NCBI RefSeq assembly: GCF_004795105.1
Contig: NZ_SSBL01000006.1
Location: 248,001 to 312,000, forward strand
DNA: 64,000 nucleotides
Origin: Streptomyces sp. A0642
GTDB lineage: Bacteria; Actinomycetota; Actinomycetes; Streptomycetales; Streptomycetaceae
Reading direction: 5' to 3'
The position numbers were made by a program, and so were the translations under genes. How positions within the stretch are numbered: the stretch's first letter is position 1; every line of letters begins with the position of its first letter. The notes under the pieces were generated by a model. The model was not told the origin of the DNA and ran no database searches. It was given only the letters and a program-made list of their open reading frames with translations. Below, one piece after another: positions 51,902 through 61,575 of this stretch.

Positions 51902-52369
51902 TCACACGGCCGGCGCTTCCGGCCCCGAGAGCAATTCCCTGAGGAAGCCGTCCCAGTCCAGGCCGTCCATCTCCACCTCGGACGGGATGACGCGGTAGGT
52001 GGCGGCGAGCCAGTCGGCGAGGGGGGAGGTGGGTACCTCGAACAGCGCCTCCACCTCCTCGGACTCCATGAGCAGCCAGGACGAGGGCGACTCCTGGGAC
52101 AGCGTCGGCCACATCCGCACGTCGCCGGAGCCGCTCATCGACCTCAGCCCGAGATGCAGGAGTTCACGGCCGACGCACCAGCTGAGACTGGGACCCCGTT
52201 CCGCAAGGAACTCAACTGTGATCACCGCGGGCGCGTCCGGGTCGAAGCTGAACTTCGCGCGCATCGGAAGCCGGGTGAACTCGTCGAGCATCTGGTCCAG
52301 GTCGAGCAGCAGCGGAGGTATGAGGCCGGGCGCCGAAGGTGCCCGCAGTGGTGACTGATCACGAGACAT
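51902..52369 (-). CDS. SsgA-like protein (SALP), second copy
   Basis: 155 residues. Family blocks: MRAKFSFDPDAPAVITVEFL, LSWCVGRELLHLGLRSMSG.GDVRMWP, WLLMESEEVEALFEVP and LADWLAATYRVIP. It aligns end to end with the protein at 41819 but is clearly diverged, so not a recent duplicate. Presumed role in cell-division or spore-wall control. Start 52369 was chosen over 52438 because the family begins there. Upstream of BI-1 on the same strand, but the palindrome lies between. Confidence 0.88.
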   Translation of the reverse strand: MSRDQSPLRAPSAPGLIPPLLLDLDQMLDEFTRLPMRAKFSFDPDAPAVITVEFLAERGPSLSWCVGRELLHLGLRSMSGSGDVRMWPTLSQESPSSWLLMESEEVEALFEVPTSPLADWLAATYRVIPSEVEMDGLDWDGFLRELLSGPEAPAV

Positions 52370-52699
52370 GACAGGGGTTCCCCTCCATGGGACGAAGTCT
52401 GCGTTCCTCAGTCTTCGTCGCGACCGCTCCTCGGACATCGGTCACTTGACGGTCGAAGGGCGACGGAGCGCGGGGCGGTTGACGGCGAGCATTGCGGCGT
52501 GCGAGCCGTGCCGTAAGTCAATTGGCTGCCGGGGCCCGAAGCCGGTGGGGCCATCTGCACCGGACGGCTGCTCGCCGGGCGGGGTGTCGTCTTCGGCGGA
52601 ATGCCGATGCCATGGCACAGGGCAACGGCAGGCGTCGGCCGTAGGACACGTATCAAAGAGGGAAGCCGTACACCGGGCATCGCCGTCCGGCGGGGGAGG

Positions 52700-52964
52700 C
52701 GCATATGACCTTTCCCCTCCGTCGACGGAACCGCCTTCGAGAGCGAACCGCTCGCCGGATCCTTCGACTACGTGGTCGCCGTCGACCGCAGACACGTCAG
52801 AGGTGCGTCCTCGCCCGGCTGGGTCGCAGCCTCACGTACCGCTGCGGGGTCTACAAGGGTGCGCGCACCACGGATGCACCCAGTCCGACACCGCCGCCTA
52901 CCACCCCGAGGCGGCGGAGCGGCACTGGACGGAACTCCTCGCCCTCTTCGGCCGCACCCTCTGA
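52700..52964 (+). pseudogene. Remnant of a dienelactone-hydrolase-like gene
   Basis: The frame ends AHHGCTQSDTAAYHPEAAER then HWTELLALFGRTL, a close match to the C-terminus of dienelactone hydrolases (HGF...Y.P.AAE..W.R.L.LF). Upstream frames such as SFDYVVAVDRRHVRG are disjointed, so most of the gene is lost or scrambled. Confidence 0.45.
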
Positions 52965-53114
52965 GGGACCGGGCGCCGCGGGACCGTTCGGGGCGTGGAG
53001 GGGTGCGCCGTCCGGTCCCCGCGGGTTCTTATGGGGGTGGCGGTGAGGGAGGGCCGTGCGGGCACCCATGAGTTCCGGTCGGACGTTCAGTGCCCGCTGC
53101 TCTCGGCGGGCGGC
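52965..53114. other. Spacer without gene
   Basis: GC-rich sequence between the hydrolase remnant and the long hairpin. Nothing recognised. Confidence 0.5.
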
Positions 53115-53181
53115 CGGATGCGACGACGCAGGGCGTGGGGCCGACAGGATCTGTCGGCCCCACGCCCTGCGTCGTCGCATC
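53115..53181 (-). terminator. Perfect 32-bp hairpin
   Basis: GGATGCGACGACGCAGGGCG (first 20 bases of the left arm) is mirrored without mismatch over 32 bp around a 3-nt GAT loop. It lies 34 bp after the stop of the SRPBCC gene and should be an exceptionally stable terminator, active in both directions. Confidence 0.9.
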
Positions 53182-53215
53182 CTCGGGCACCCGTGACCGG
53201 AGCCCTCGGGTGCCG

Positions 53216-53644
53216 TTACCGGGCCTGGAGCGGGCCCGCGAAGGACTTGCGCAGGGACGCGGGGGCGGCGAGAGGAAGCAGCGAGGCCAGCACCTTGCCC
53301 TTGAACGTGCTCGGCTGACGCGTCAGTTCGACGTCGACCCGGGTGCCCTCCGCCTCGGGGGTCATGCGGAAGACCCATCCGCCCCCGGCTCCGAAGAGCT
53401 TGGAGTCGAGGGTGGTGATGACGACGGTGTCCCCGCCCGGCTCCCACGCGTAGCGTGCGCGTTCCCACGCAGCGGCGGTGCCCTCGGTGACCTCTGCCCA
53501 GGTCTCGCCCAGACCGTGGACCTCGAAGTGCTCGGCGTCGATCGTAGGCCAGGACGTGGCGCGGGAGGGGCCGAAGTCGGTGAGCACCCCCACCACGTCC
53601 TGCGGGCTGAGCGTGGAGACGAGATGGAACCGTACGACTGCCAT
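53216..53644 (-). CDS. SRPBCC-family (START-like) protein
   Basis: 142 residues with the helix-grip layout: VVRFHLVSTLSPQDVVGVLTDF, HGLGETWAEVTEGT, RARYAWEPGGDTVVITTLDS, WVFRMTPEAEGTRVDVELTR. Such proteins bind hydrophobic ligands (polyketide cyclase/dehydrase superfamily). The ATG has GAGGAAG before it. Two operators of the shared palindrome type lie 23 and 65 bp upstream. Single-gene transcript ended by a giant hairpin. Confidence 0.82.
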   Translation of the reverse strand: MAVVRFHLVSTLSPQDVVGVLTDFGPSRATSWPTIDAEHFEVHGLGETWAEVTEGTAAAWERARYAWEPGGDTVVITTLDSKLFGAGGGWVFRMTPEAEGTRVDVELTRQPSTFKGKVLASLLPLAAPASLRKSFAGPLQAR

Positions 53645-53666
53645 GGATCTTCTTCCTCACCAATAA

Positions 53667-53729
53667 GTAACTGCTCTGAACGGTGACGAGACACTCCCAC
53701 GCTGTTACGTCACCTGTCAAGGTGGTTAC
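53667..53729 (-). promoter_or_regulatory. Paired palindromic operators of the SRPBCC gene
   Basis: Distal site 53709-53729 (GTCACC-TGTCAAGGT-GGTTAC) reads TTGACA toward the gene. Proximal site 53667-53687 (GTAACT-GCTCTGAAC-GGTGAC) would cover the start point. Centres are 42 bp apart, as at the ohr promoter. Confidence 0.65.
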
Positions 53730-53886
53730 TTTTCTCGAAAGTGGACGCGAGGGGGAGGGAGAGGCGGGAGGGGCGGCGGTGCAGTCGCATGACGGACGGA
53801 CCCGGGACAGTCCGGGCCGCTCACCCCAGGGAGGCAGGCTCTCTGTGACCGTGACGGACCCCAGGGGCTGCTGGACTGCGCCCGGA

Positions 53887-54462
53887 TCAGTCCAGCACCT
53901 TCAACGCTCCGGCGACGGCGGCCTCCAGGAAGGACCGGTCGACGCGGGCCTGGTCCATGACGCGAAGCCCCTGGACGAACGTGACGAGGAAGCGGGCGAG
54001 TTCCACAGGGCTGTGCTCGTCGCGCAGTTCTCCCCGGCTCCTGGCGCGGGACAGCGCCGCGGCGAGTACGGACTCCATGGCGGTCATGGTCGCGCGCACC
54101 TGCTCCGCCGTGCCGTCGTGCGTCGACCGCTCGGTGGTCGCTTTGACGAGCAGGCAACCGCGTTCCCGGTCCGCCGCGTCGGTGGTGACCATCGTGATCA
54201 GGATGGCGCGCACCGCCGTACGGATGTCGGAGCCGGCCCGGACGTCCTCGTCGAGGGCGGCGATCATGAGGTCGCAGTAGCGCTTCAGGGCGTGGGCGTA
54301 GAGGCCGTCCTTGGAGCCGAACGCCGCGTACAGGCTGCCACTGCCGATTCCCAGCAGTTCCGTCAGCCGTGGTACGACAGTGGCGTGATAGCCGTTCTTC
54401 CAGAACAGGTGCATGGCCTGTTCCACGGCCGCGTCGGTATCGAATGCACGAGGGCGTGCCAC
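53887..54462 (-). CDS. TetR-family regulator
   Basis: 191 residues. The N-terminal HTH reads AVEQAMHLFWKNGYHATVVPRLTELLGIGSGSLYAAFGSK (shown in parts: VPRLTELLGIGSGSLYAAFG), and the C-terminal domain contains RGCLLVKATTERS and LARFLVTFVQGLRVMDQARV, typical of the AcrR/NemR-like TetR_C group that senses electrophiles or oxidants. It is 243 bp upstream of the SRPBCC gene on the same strand. It is a second candidate for the regulator of the local palindrome, though no copy lies at its own promoter. Confidence 0.9.
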   Translation of the reverse strand: MARPRAFDTDAAVEQAMHLFWKNGYHATVVPRLTELLGIGSGSLYAAFGSKDGLYAHALKRYCDLMIAALDEDVRAGSDIRTAVRAILITMVTTDAADRERGCLLVKATTERSTHDGTAEQVRATMTAMESVLAAALSRARSRGELRDEHSPVELARFLVTFVQGLRVMDQARVDRSFLEAAVAGALKVLD

Positions 54463-54959
54463 ACCGGGGTCCTTTCGTCGGTGTCCTCGGTCCCGCGGGG
54501 GCGTGATGATCGCAGTGCGGGGCGGGCTGGAGCATCAAGTCGGTCGGCCGGCTCCTGGCCTGCCGGGCGCCCGGGGCGTTACATATCAGTGAACGGACCA
54601 CGGTCCCGACTCTGCCCCGGCGACCCTTCGCAGGCATGAGTCGATCGACTGCACACCTGGCGAGGCAGGGGCGACTTCGTCGCACGGGCGGTCACCTGCC
54701 CTGGAGTTCGATGTACTCGGACAACACGCCAGCCGGACGAAGAGGCTCAGGGCGCCGGATGTCCGGCCGGCCCTGCTCCGCTTCGCGCTGCTGCGGAGGA
54801 CGGACCTTGGGCCGGCTGGGACAGCGCTTCGGGCGACGGGGACGGGAGAGGACCGCCCGTATGCGGTACGAGCGAACTCCCCAGCGACAGGACCAGGGGC
54901 ATGCCCGGCCGGATGTTCTGCGGTTAGCCTCGACGGCATTGACGGCGACAGTCCGAGGA
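54463..54959. other. Gap without supported gene
   Basis: About 500 bp. TTACATATCAGTGAA near 54578 is an AT-rich half-dyad that may belong to the TetR promoter. Otherwise nothing recognised. Confidence 0.45.
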
Positions 54960-55411
54960 CGAACATGCAGGTGCACCTGACCCCCCCCCGCTGGAGCCCG
55001 GCAGCGCGCCCCGCCACGCAGCTGCCATCGTCGCGACCGCGGCCGACATCAGCGGGGCGGAACTGGACTGCAGCTCCGAGAGCACCGTGGTCGAGGACAT
55101 AGTCGACGGCTTTCGCGCGGAAGGCGTCACTCAGGAGCACCTGGCGGAATCGCTCATCGCGTTCGGCTGCCACGTCGGCGAGATACTGAATCGTCATGCC
55201 GGGGGAATCCGGCGGCAGGCCCCGGCGGGCTCGCCGGTCATCTTCCCCAGGGCTGTGCTCCTCTTCGTGGAACTGCCTGACGCACGGGGAATGCCGGCCG
55301 ATCGAATGGGTCTTCAGCCGCCTCGCGTGCGGAGCCGATGTCAGCATTCGCGGTCTCTGCACGGCAGCCGGGACGGGAGAAGCGCCCCGGCGCTACTGGA
55401 CACCGGCATGA
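54960..55411 (+). pseudogene. Decayed Streptomyces hypothetical gene
   Basis: One frame reads AAIVATAADISGAELDCSSE, then VEDIVDGFRAEGVTQEHLAE, IAFGCHVGEILNRHAGG and a SPVIFPRAVLLFVELPD segment. After a frameshift near 55300 it continues RPIEWVFSRLACGADVSIRG. The last part corresponds to the WNPIGKVFKR..G..DSL.. end of a conserved actinobacterial hypothetical family. The N-terminus has a run of cytosines that may have slipped. Confidence 0.55.
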
Positions 55412-55596
55412 TGAGGTGTGGGGGGGTGTGGAAGAGGTGGATGAAGCGCCCCGGGGCGCGCCCGGACAACCAGGGGTCCACGGCAGGACTCCGCACCGGT
55501 GGGGGGGCGTCCGCGGGAGGGCGCCCGTGGAGGAGGTCTGCCGGGACGGCTCGCGGATGCTCGCGGTGCCGGTCGAACGAATGGGGGAGCTGACGG

Positions 55597-58383
55597 GTGA
55601 GCGCGCGCATCGAATCGGCCGACGCCCGCCCGAAGGGCGCGGGCCCGGACCTCAACGGTTCGGACGACAGGGAACTGGTCGGCCGCGAGCGGGAACAGGA
55701 ACAGGTGGCCGCGCTGCTGGCGGCCCTGCCCCGTGGCGGCCAGGTGCTCCACGTGCGCGGGGCCCCGGGCACGGGGAAGTCCGCCCTCCTGCGGTTCGCC
55801 GCGGAGGCGGCCGTGCGCCAGGGCATTCGCGTGCTGTCGACGTCGTCGGCGCCCGCCGAGCGGGGCCTGCGCCATGCGGCCCTCCACAGCCTCCTCCGTC
55901 CCCGCCTGGCCCGGCTCGACGGCCTGCCGGACCCGGAACGCCTCGTGCTGGACGCCGCGTTCACAGGCGGAGCGGCCGTTCCGTCCGCCGCGCTGCTGGC
56001 CGAAGCCGTGCTGAGTCTGCTGGACATGACACCGGGGCCGGTCCTTCTGTGCGTCGATGACTTCGACCGGCTCGATGCCGCGACCCGCGACGTCCTGCGC
56101 CACGTGGCCCGGCGCGGCGGCGGCACGCCACTGGGCATGATCCTCGCCGAGCGGTCGTCATCCGGCCCCCGGCTCACCCCCGACGGACTCGGGGTCACGC
56201 TGGAGGCCCTGCCCGGCCCTCAAGCTCGCCTCCTCGTCACGAGCACCCGCCGCGCCACCGGCTACACCGAACAGGAGCTCGTGCTCGCCGTGGCGGAGGG
56301 GAACCCGCTCGCCCTCACGGAGCTCTCCCTGGGGAGCGGCCCTCTCGGGGACACGGCGGCCTTCGGCATGCTGCCGGCGACGCCCCGCCTGGCCGAGGCG
56401 TACGCGGAGGACCTGGCAGGGCTGTCGGCGGCAGCCCGTACCGTGCTCCTCACCGCCGCGCTGAGCACCTCCCCGGCCACACGGGACATCCTCGACGCGA
56501 GCTCCCGTCTGCTCGGCAGTCCGGACGCCGCCCGCTCCGGTCTGGCCGAGACCGCCGCCCGCGGACTCGTCGTCGAGGAGGGACAGCTGCTGGGCTTCCC
56601 CCGGCCTCTGGTCCGGCCGGTGGTCCTGCACACGGAGCCGGCGGCCCGCCGCCTGAGCGCCCACGCGGCCCTCGGGCGGAGCCTCGCCGGCTCCCCGCAC
56701 GCGGCCTGGCACACGGCCCGGTGCGCGGGTGCCCCCGACGAGGAGCTGGCCCGCCGGCTGGAGGCGCTGGCCGCAGGACCCCGCTCGGGGACGGGCGTGC
56801 TCGTGGCCCTGTCAGCCCTGGAAGCCGCCGGAGTCCTCTCCCCGGAGCCGGAGAGCCGGGCGGGCCGACTGCTGCGCGCGGCCGAGCTCGCGTGCGACCA
56901 CGGGCTGCCGGAGCAGGCGCTCCGGCTCGCGCGGCGCATCGACCCCACCGAGCTCGGGACATGGGGCCGTGCCCTGCTGCTGTGGATCCACGAACTGCTC
57001 CGGGGAAACAGTGCTGTCGGCCGGGGGCGGATCGCCGAACTGTGCGAAGCGGCACGCGCCGTGGCCGCGAAGGACCCCGCCCTCGCCCAGAAGCTCCTGC
57101 ACGCGGCGGCGCGCAGAAGCTGGTGGCAGCAGTCCGGGCCGGACGAACGCCGCCTGATCCGCGCGACGTTCGAGGACCTCCGGTCCGGTCCCCGTGACGC
57201 GCGCGACCTCATGCTCCTGGCGCTGACGGGCCCGCCGCCGGTGACCTCGCCGGCACCGTCGAAGCCCCTGACGGATCTGCCCGACGGCGACGAGGAGAGC
57301 CTGCTCGGCCACGTCGCCCATCTCGACGCCGACCTCGCCGGAGCGGACCTGTTGTTCGCGGAGGCGGAGGCCGCCTTCCGCGCCGGCGGACGCTACGGGC
57401 GGCTGCCGCAGATCCTCGTACCGAAGGCCATGGGGCAGATCCTGCTCGCCACGCAGTGGGACGGGACCCTGGCCCTCGCCGAGGAGGCCGGGACGATCGC
57501 CGCCCGGACGGAACAGCCCGACTGGGCGGCGAGGGCCACCGGCACACGCGGCATCGTCGAGGCACTGCGGGGGCACGGTGACCAGGCGCTGGAGTGCGCC
57601 GCGCAGGTCGAGGAGGCGTCCCTGCGCCTCGGCGAGACCCGGCAGCTCAGCCTGGCCGTCCTGGCCCGCGCCCTTACCGCGTCCGGCGCGGGCCGATACG
57701 CCGAGGCCTACGTGCACTTGCGGTCCCTCTTCGCCGAAGCGACGGCCCCGTACTCCTTCGAGCACTACTGCGGGCTCGCACTCCTGGCTGAGGCGGCGAC
57801 GCCCGCGGGGGAGACGGACGACGCCCGGACCGTCGTCGGACACTTCGCGCTCGTGACCGGGCCGGGACGCGCGCCCCTGCTCGGAAGGACCCTGGACTAC
57901 GCCTCCGCCGTCCTCTCCCCGGACGACGAGGCCGAGGCCGTGTACCACCGGGCACTGGGGCCCGGGGCCGCCACCTGGCCCCTGCTCCACGGCATGACCC
58001 AGTTCGCCTACGGGGCCTGGCTCAGGCGCCGACGCCGACTCACCGAATCCCGCATTCCGCTGGCCGCGGCGGAGTCGGTCTTCCGGACCCTGGGCGCCGG
58101 GTCCCGTGCCGACCAGGCGGCTTCCGAGCTGAGGGCGACAGGCGGGGCGGCCGCCGCACGGACGGCCGGCGGGGACCTGTCCGAGGTGCTGTCCCCGCAG
58201 CAGCTGACCATCGCCCGCCTGGCCGCCCGCGGACTGACCAACCGGGCGATCGGGGAGCACTTGCGCCTGTCACCCCGCACGGTCGCCTCACACCTTTATC
58301 AGATCTTCCCGAAAATGGACGTCACGTCCCGCGCGCAGCTCGCCGCCAGGTTCAGAGCGGACGAGAACGGGCGGCCCGGATGA
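55597..58383 (+). CDS. LAL-type LuxR regulator
   Basis: 928 residues from GTG 55597 (GGGGGAG upstream). N-terminal ATPase with LVGREREQEQVAALL and Walker A GAPGTGKS (55-62), Walker B VLLCVDDFDRLD. A long helical TPR-like middle follows. The C-terminal LuxR HTH reads LSPQQLTIARLAARGLTNRA then LSPRTVASHLYQIFPKM. Convergent with another LAL gene. The stop codon sits in the loop of the terminator. Target genes cannot be named; no biosynthetic cluster adjoins. Confidence 0.93.
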   Translation: MSARIESADARPKGAGPDLNGSDDRELVGREREQEQVAALLAALPRGGQVLHVRGAPGTGKSALLRFAAEAAVRQGIRVLSTSSAPAERGLRHAALHSLLRPRLARLDGLPDPERLVLDAAFTGGAAVPSAALLAEAVLSLLDMTPGPVLLCVDDFDRLDAATRDVLRHVARRGGGTPLGMILAERSSSGPRLTPDGLGVTLEALPGPQARLLVTSTRRATGYTEQELVLAVAEGNPLALTELSLGSGPLGDTAAFGMLPATPRLAEAYAEDLAGLSAAARTVLLTAALSTSPATRDILDASSRLLGSPDAARSGLAETAARGLVVEEGQLLGFPRPLVRPVVLHTEPAARRLSAHAALGRSLAGSPHAAWHTARCAGAPDEELARRLEALAAGPRSGTGVLVALSALEAAGVLSPEPESRAGRLLRAAELACDHGLPEQALRLARRIDPTELGTWGRALLLWIHELLRGNSAVGRGRIAELCEAARAVAAKDPALAQKLLHAAARRSWWQQSGPDERRLIRATFEDLRSGPRDARDLMLLALTGPPPVTSPAPSKPLTDLPDGDEESLLGHVAHLDADLAGADLLFAEAEAAFRAGGRYGRLPQILVPKAMGQILLATQWDGTLALAEEAGTIAARTEQPDWAARATGTRGIVEALRGHGDQALECAAQVEEASLRLGETRQLSLAVLARALTASGAGRYAEAYVHLRSLFAEATAPYSFEHYCGLALLAEAATPAGETDDARTVVGHFALVTGPGRAPLLGRTLDYASAVLSPDDEAEAVYHRALGPGAATWPLLHGMTQFAYGAWLRRRRRLTESRIPLAAAESVFRTLGAGSRADQAASELRATGGAAAARTAGGDLSEVLSPQQLTIARLAARGLTNRAIGEHLRLSPRTVASHLYQIFPKMDVTSRAQLAARFRADENGRPG

Positions 58384-58395
58384 CCGGGCCGCCCG
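58368..58395 (+). terminator. Terminator with the stop codon in its loop
   Basis: Perfect 12-bp stem CGGGCGGCCCGG / CCGGGCCGCCCG around an ATGA tetraloop. The loop contains the TGA stop (58381-58383) of the LAL gene, and the left arm is coding. Confidence 0.85.
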
Positions 58396-58556
58396 CGGGT
58401 GCTCCGACGGGCTGACGGGCCCGCCTCTCGGGTGATGCCGCGCGGCCGACTGTCCGGGCGCGGGGGTCTCCGATTTCCCACGGCCCAGCCGCGTCTTCTC
58501 GTACGTCGGCCGTTCGGTGCCCCGTCGGCCCGTCCGGCCGCGATCTTCCGGTGACG

Positions 58557-61346
58557 TCAGGCCGGTGACGTCGTCAGCACCTGGGCGAGCTGCGCCCGAG
58601 CCGTCACACCCAGCCGGGGGAAGATGCGATAGAGGTAGGCTCCGATGGTCCGCGGTGAGAGGCCGAGCTGTTCGCCGATCTCACGGTTCGACAGCCCACG
58701 GCCGGCGAGTTCGGCAATCCGCAGCTCCTGGGCCGTGAGCAGGCTGTGGACGGCGGCGGGACCGGGCGTGTCCGCGGTGCCGTTCTCCGGCCGCTCCCCG
58801 GATGCCCGCAGTTCCGCGGTGATCCGCGCGGCCCGCGCCTCGGCACCCATCAGTGTGAAGGTGGCCGCCGCCTGCCGCAGGACGGCGCGGGAGTCGGCGT
58901 ACCGTCGGCCGCGTCGCATCCACCGCCCCTGAGCCAGACGCAGCGGCGCCTCCAGGAAGGGCAAGCGGGACAGGTCCATGGCGAAGGCCTTCGCGAACAG
59001 GTTCTCCGCGTCCCGGTCGTCGGCGAGGACCGCCCGTGCCACCGCGATGCGGACGGCGAGCACGGGGGCGCACTCCGCGCCCAGTTCGCTCTCCAGTCGG
59101 TCGAGCGTCGTCAGCACCTCGGCGGAGACGTCCTCCGCGGCTGCGGCTTCCGCGAGGGGCACCAGCGCGAAGAGGGCGACCGCACGGGTGCCGGGGTCGG
59201 CGAGGAGGCCCGAGAGACTGGCGAGGCCGGTCCCGAAGTCGCCGCCCTCGATCCGGGCGCAGGCCGTGCCGACGGCGAGAACCGCGTCGATCGAGCGCAC
59301 CGAGCGCCGGGCGGCCTCGACGTCGCGTTCGCTGCCCCGACGGGCCGTGACGCCGCTGCGCAGCGCTTGTACGAGATCCACCAACAGGCGGGCGGCGGCC
59401 GCGTGGTGGTCCTGGCCGTGCTCCTCGGCCAGGACCGCGCACCGGCGCAGCGCGTGGTCGCCCTGGCCCCGGTCACCCATGGCCAGGTGGGCCAGTCCCT
59501 GGCCGACGAGCACTCGGGGAAGCCGGTCCGGCAGCTCGTGGAAGTGGTGGCGGCGCTCGGCGAGCCGGTAGACGTCGAGCGCCCGCAGCGGGTCACCTGC
59601 CAGCAGGGCCGCCTCACCCAGCCGTTCGAGGTCGCGGGCCGGTACGTCGGTGAACTGCCGGCCGGCGGACACGCCCGCGAGGACCGTCGCGGCGCGGCCG
59701 ACCGGGTCGGCCGTGGCCATGGCGTGCAGCAGCCGGGGATCGCCTGCCCTGTCCGGCATGGTGTCGAGGAAGTCGAGCAGTGCCCCGGCCCGTTCGCCGT
59801 GCGCGAGGGAGGGCGCCATGATCCGGGCCAGTTCCAGGGCGTCCTCCTGTTCGGCGGGGCCGGCCGGGGCGGGCCAGGCCCCGGGGTCGGCCGGCGGCAG
59901 CCCGCCAGGCTCTCCGGTACGGGCCACCGCCTTCGCGCACAGTGTGCCCAGCGGGCCGAGGGGGTGGCGCAGCGCCTGGCGCGCCATCGTGCTTGCCACG
60001 CGGTCCTGGCCGAGGGCGTGGGCGAGCTGGGCTGCCCGCAGCGCGCACCGGCCCCGGTCCCGGGGGACCGGGTGCAATTCGGCGGCTCGCCGCAGGAGCA
60101 GGACGGCCATCGGCGCCTCGAACTGTCCGAGCACGCGATCGTGCGCCTCTTCCAGACGACAGGCCAGCTCCGGGTGGTGGCTCTCCACCGACTGGGACAG
60201 GTGCCACAGCATCCGTACCGAGTCACGCTCCAGGACGGCCGCCAGGGCGGTGTGCGCGGCGCGGAGGCGTGGCCGGCTCACGGCGTGGACCACCGCACCC
60301 GGTGTCGCGGGATGGCTGAAGACCAGCCGCATGCCGTCGGACTCGACGAGGCCTTCGCGCTCGGCGGGTTCCAAGGCGGCGAAGCCCACTTCCACGCCCC
60401 CGATCCGCGACGCGGCGGACAGGAGCAGGGGAAGGTCTCCTGCCGGGTGGAGCGCCGCTGCCAGAAGCAGATCCCGGGTTCCCCGGGGAAGGTGCGCGGC
60501 GCCCGGTGCCAGGGCGGAGGCCAGCCGGTCGGTCGAGGCGGGTGCGTGGGGCGCGGAGTCCTCGGCCCGGGCCGGCAGCTCCAGGAGCGCCAGGGGGTTG
60601 CCCGCCGAAGTGGCCAGCACCTCACGGACGGCCTGTGCGTCCAGTCCGGGCCTGCTCGCCGCCAGCAGTTCGGTGGACCGGGCCGCGGTGAGGGGGCCGA
60701 GCAGTGTCTCCGGGAGGCCGGTGAGGGCGGCCTCGTGCGTCCGGTGCGGACGCGAGGTCATCAGCAGGCCCATCGGATGGCCTTCGGTCCGGCGGGCGAC
60801 GAACGAGAGCACGTCCCGGCTGGGTTCGTCCAGCGCGTCCCAGTCGTCGACGGTCATCAGCAGAGGGCGTACGGCACTGACCGACTCCAGGAGGCCGAGA
60901 ACGGCGAAGGACAGCCGTGAGAGGCCGCCCGGGGCGGGGGCGTCGTCGACGAGCAGCATCTCCAGGGCTTCCAGCCGGCCGGGGGCCATGCTCCGGCCCG
61001 GGTTTCTCAGGGCCGGCCAGAGGATCTGGAGCAGACCCGAGAGGCGGGTCGGGGCGCCGCCCCGGGTGCCCGCGCAGCGCAGCACTCGCATCCCGGCGCC
61101 GGTGGCCGACCGGACCGTGGCCTCCAGCAGGGCCGACTTGCCCGAACCGGCGTGGCCGCGCACCACCCGGGCCGCCCCGCGGGCCGCCGCCTCGCGCAGG
61201 AAGTCCTGGAGTGCCCGCAGTTCGGGGTCGCGGCCGATCAGAGCCGGGCTGCCCGGCGGGGTCTCGGGAAGCGGGGCGACGAGTGACCGGGTGTGCGGTG
61301 CCGCCCCTTCGGTGGCGGGAGGGGGGAGGCTGGTCTGCGTGTCCAT
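58557..61346 (-). CDS. LAL-type LuxR regulator
   Basis: 929 residues from ATG 61346; the frame is open to 61514, so a longer form starting at 61412 is possible. ATPase domain: LIGRDPELRALQDFL and Walker A GHAGSGKS (64-71), with LLMTVDDWDALDEPSRDVL as Walker B. The middle has alanine/leucine-rich TPR-like helices, and the C-terminal HTH reads LTAQELRIAELAGRGLSNRE then LSPRTIGAYLYRIFPRLGV. It is similar in layout but not closely identical to the other two LAL proteins. Convergent with the LAL at 55597. Confidence 0.93.
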   Translation of the reverse strand: MDTQTSLPPPATEGAAPHTRSLVAPLPETPPGSPALIGRDPELRALQDFLREAAARGAARVVRGHAGSGKSALLEATVRSATGAGMRVLRCAGTRGGAPTRLSGLLQILWPALRNPGRSMAPGRLEALEMLLVDDAPAPGGLSRLSFAVLGLLESVSAVRPLLMTVDDWDALDEPSRDVLSFVARRTEGHPMGLLMTSRPHRTHEAALTGLPETLLGPLTAARSTELLAASRPGLDAQAVREVLATSAGNPLALLELPARAEDSAPHAPASTDRLASALAPGAAHLPRGTRDLLLAAALHPAGDLPLLLSAASRIGGVEVGFAALEPAEREGLVESDGMRLVFSHPATPGAVVHAVSRPRLRAAHTALAAVLERDSVRMLWHLSQSVESHHPELACRLEEAHDRVLGQFEAPMAVLLLRRAAELHPVPRDRGRCALRAAQLAHALGQDRVASTMARQALRHPLGPLGTLCAKAVARTGEPGGLPPADPGAWPAPAGPAEQEDALELARIMAPSLAHGERAGALLDFLDTMPDRAGDPRLLHAMATADPVGRAATVLAGVSAGRQFTDVPARDLERLGEAALLAGDPLRALDVYRLAERRHHFHELPDRLPRVLVGQGLAHLAMGDRGQGDHALRRCAVLAEEHGQDHHAAAARLLVDLVQALRSGVTARRGSERDVEAARRSVRSIDAVLAVGTACARIEGGDFGTGLASLSGLLADPGTRAVALFALVPLAEAAAAEDVSAEVLTTLDRLESELGAECAPVLAVRIAVARAVLADDRDAENLFAKAFAMDLSRLPFLEAPLRLAQGRWMRRGRRYADSRAVLRQAAATFTLMGAEARAARITAELRASGERPENGTADTPGPAAVHSLLTAQELRIAELAGRGLSNREIGEQLGLSPRTIGAYLYRIFPRLGVTARAQLAQVLTTSPA

Positions 61347-61575
61347 CGGTGCCCCTGTCCCACGGCGAACGATCCCGTCGGACGCGGGGGAGCGCTCTCT
61401 TCTGTCTGCCTCCATCCCAGTGGAACGGGGCCGGCGGAACCAGGCAGTTCGCATGCAGCTTGCCCCCGCACGGGGGATGAAACGCCGCAAACCTCCGTGA
61501 GGCGGCGTGGTCACGGAGGTCGAAGGCCTCAGGCGCGGCGGGCGGCGGCCGGGTGGCGCGGCGGCGCGTCACGCC

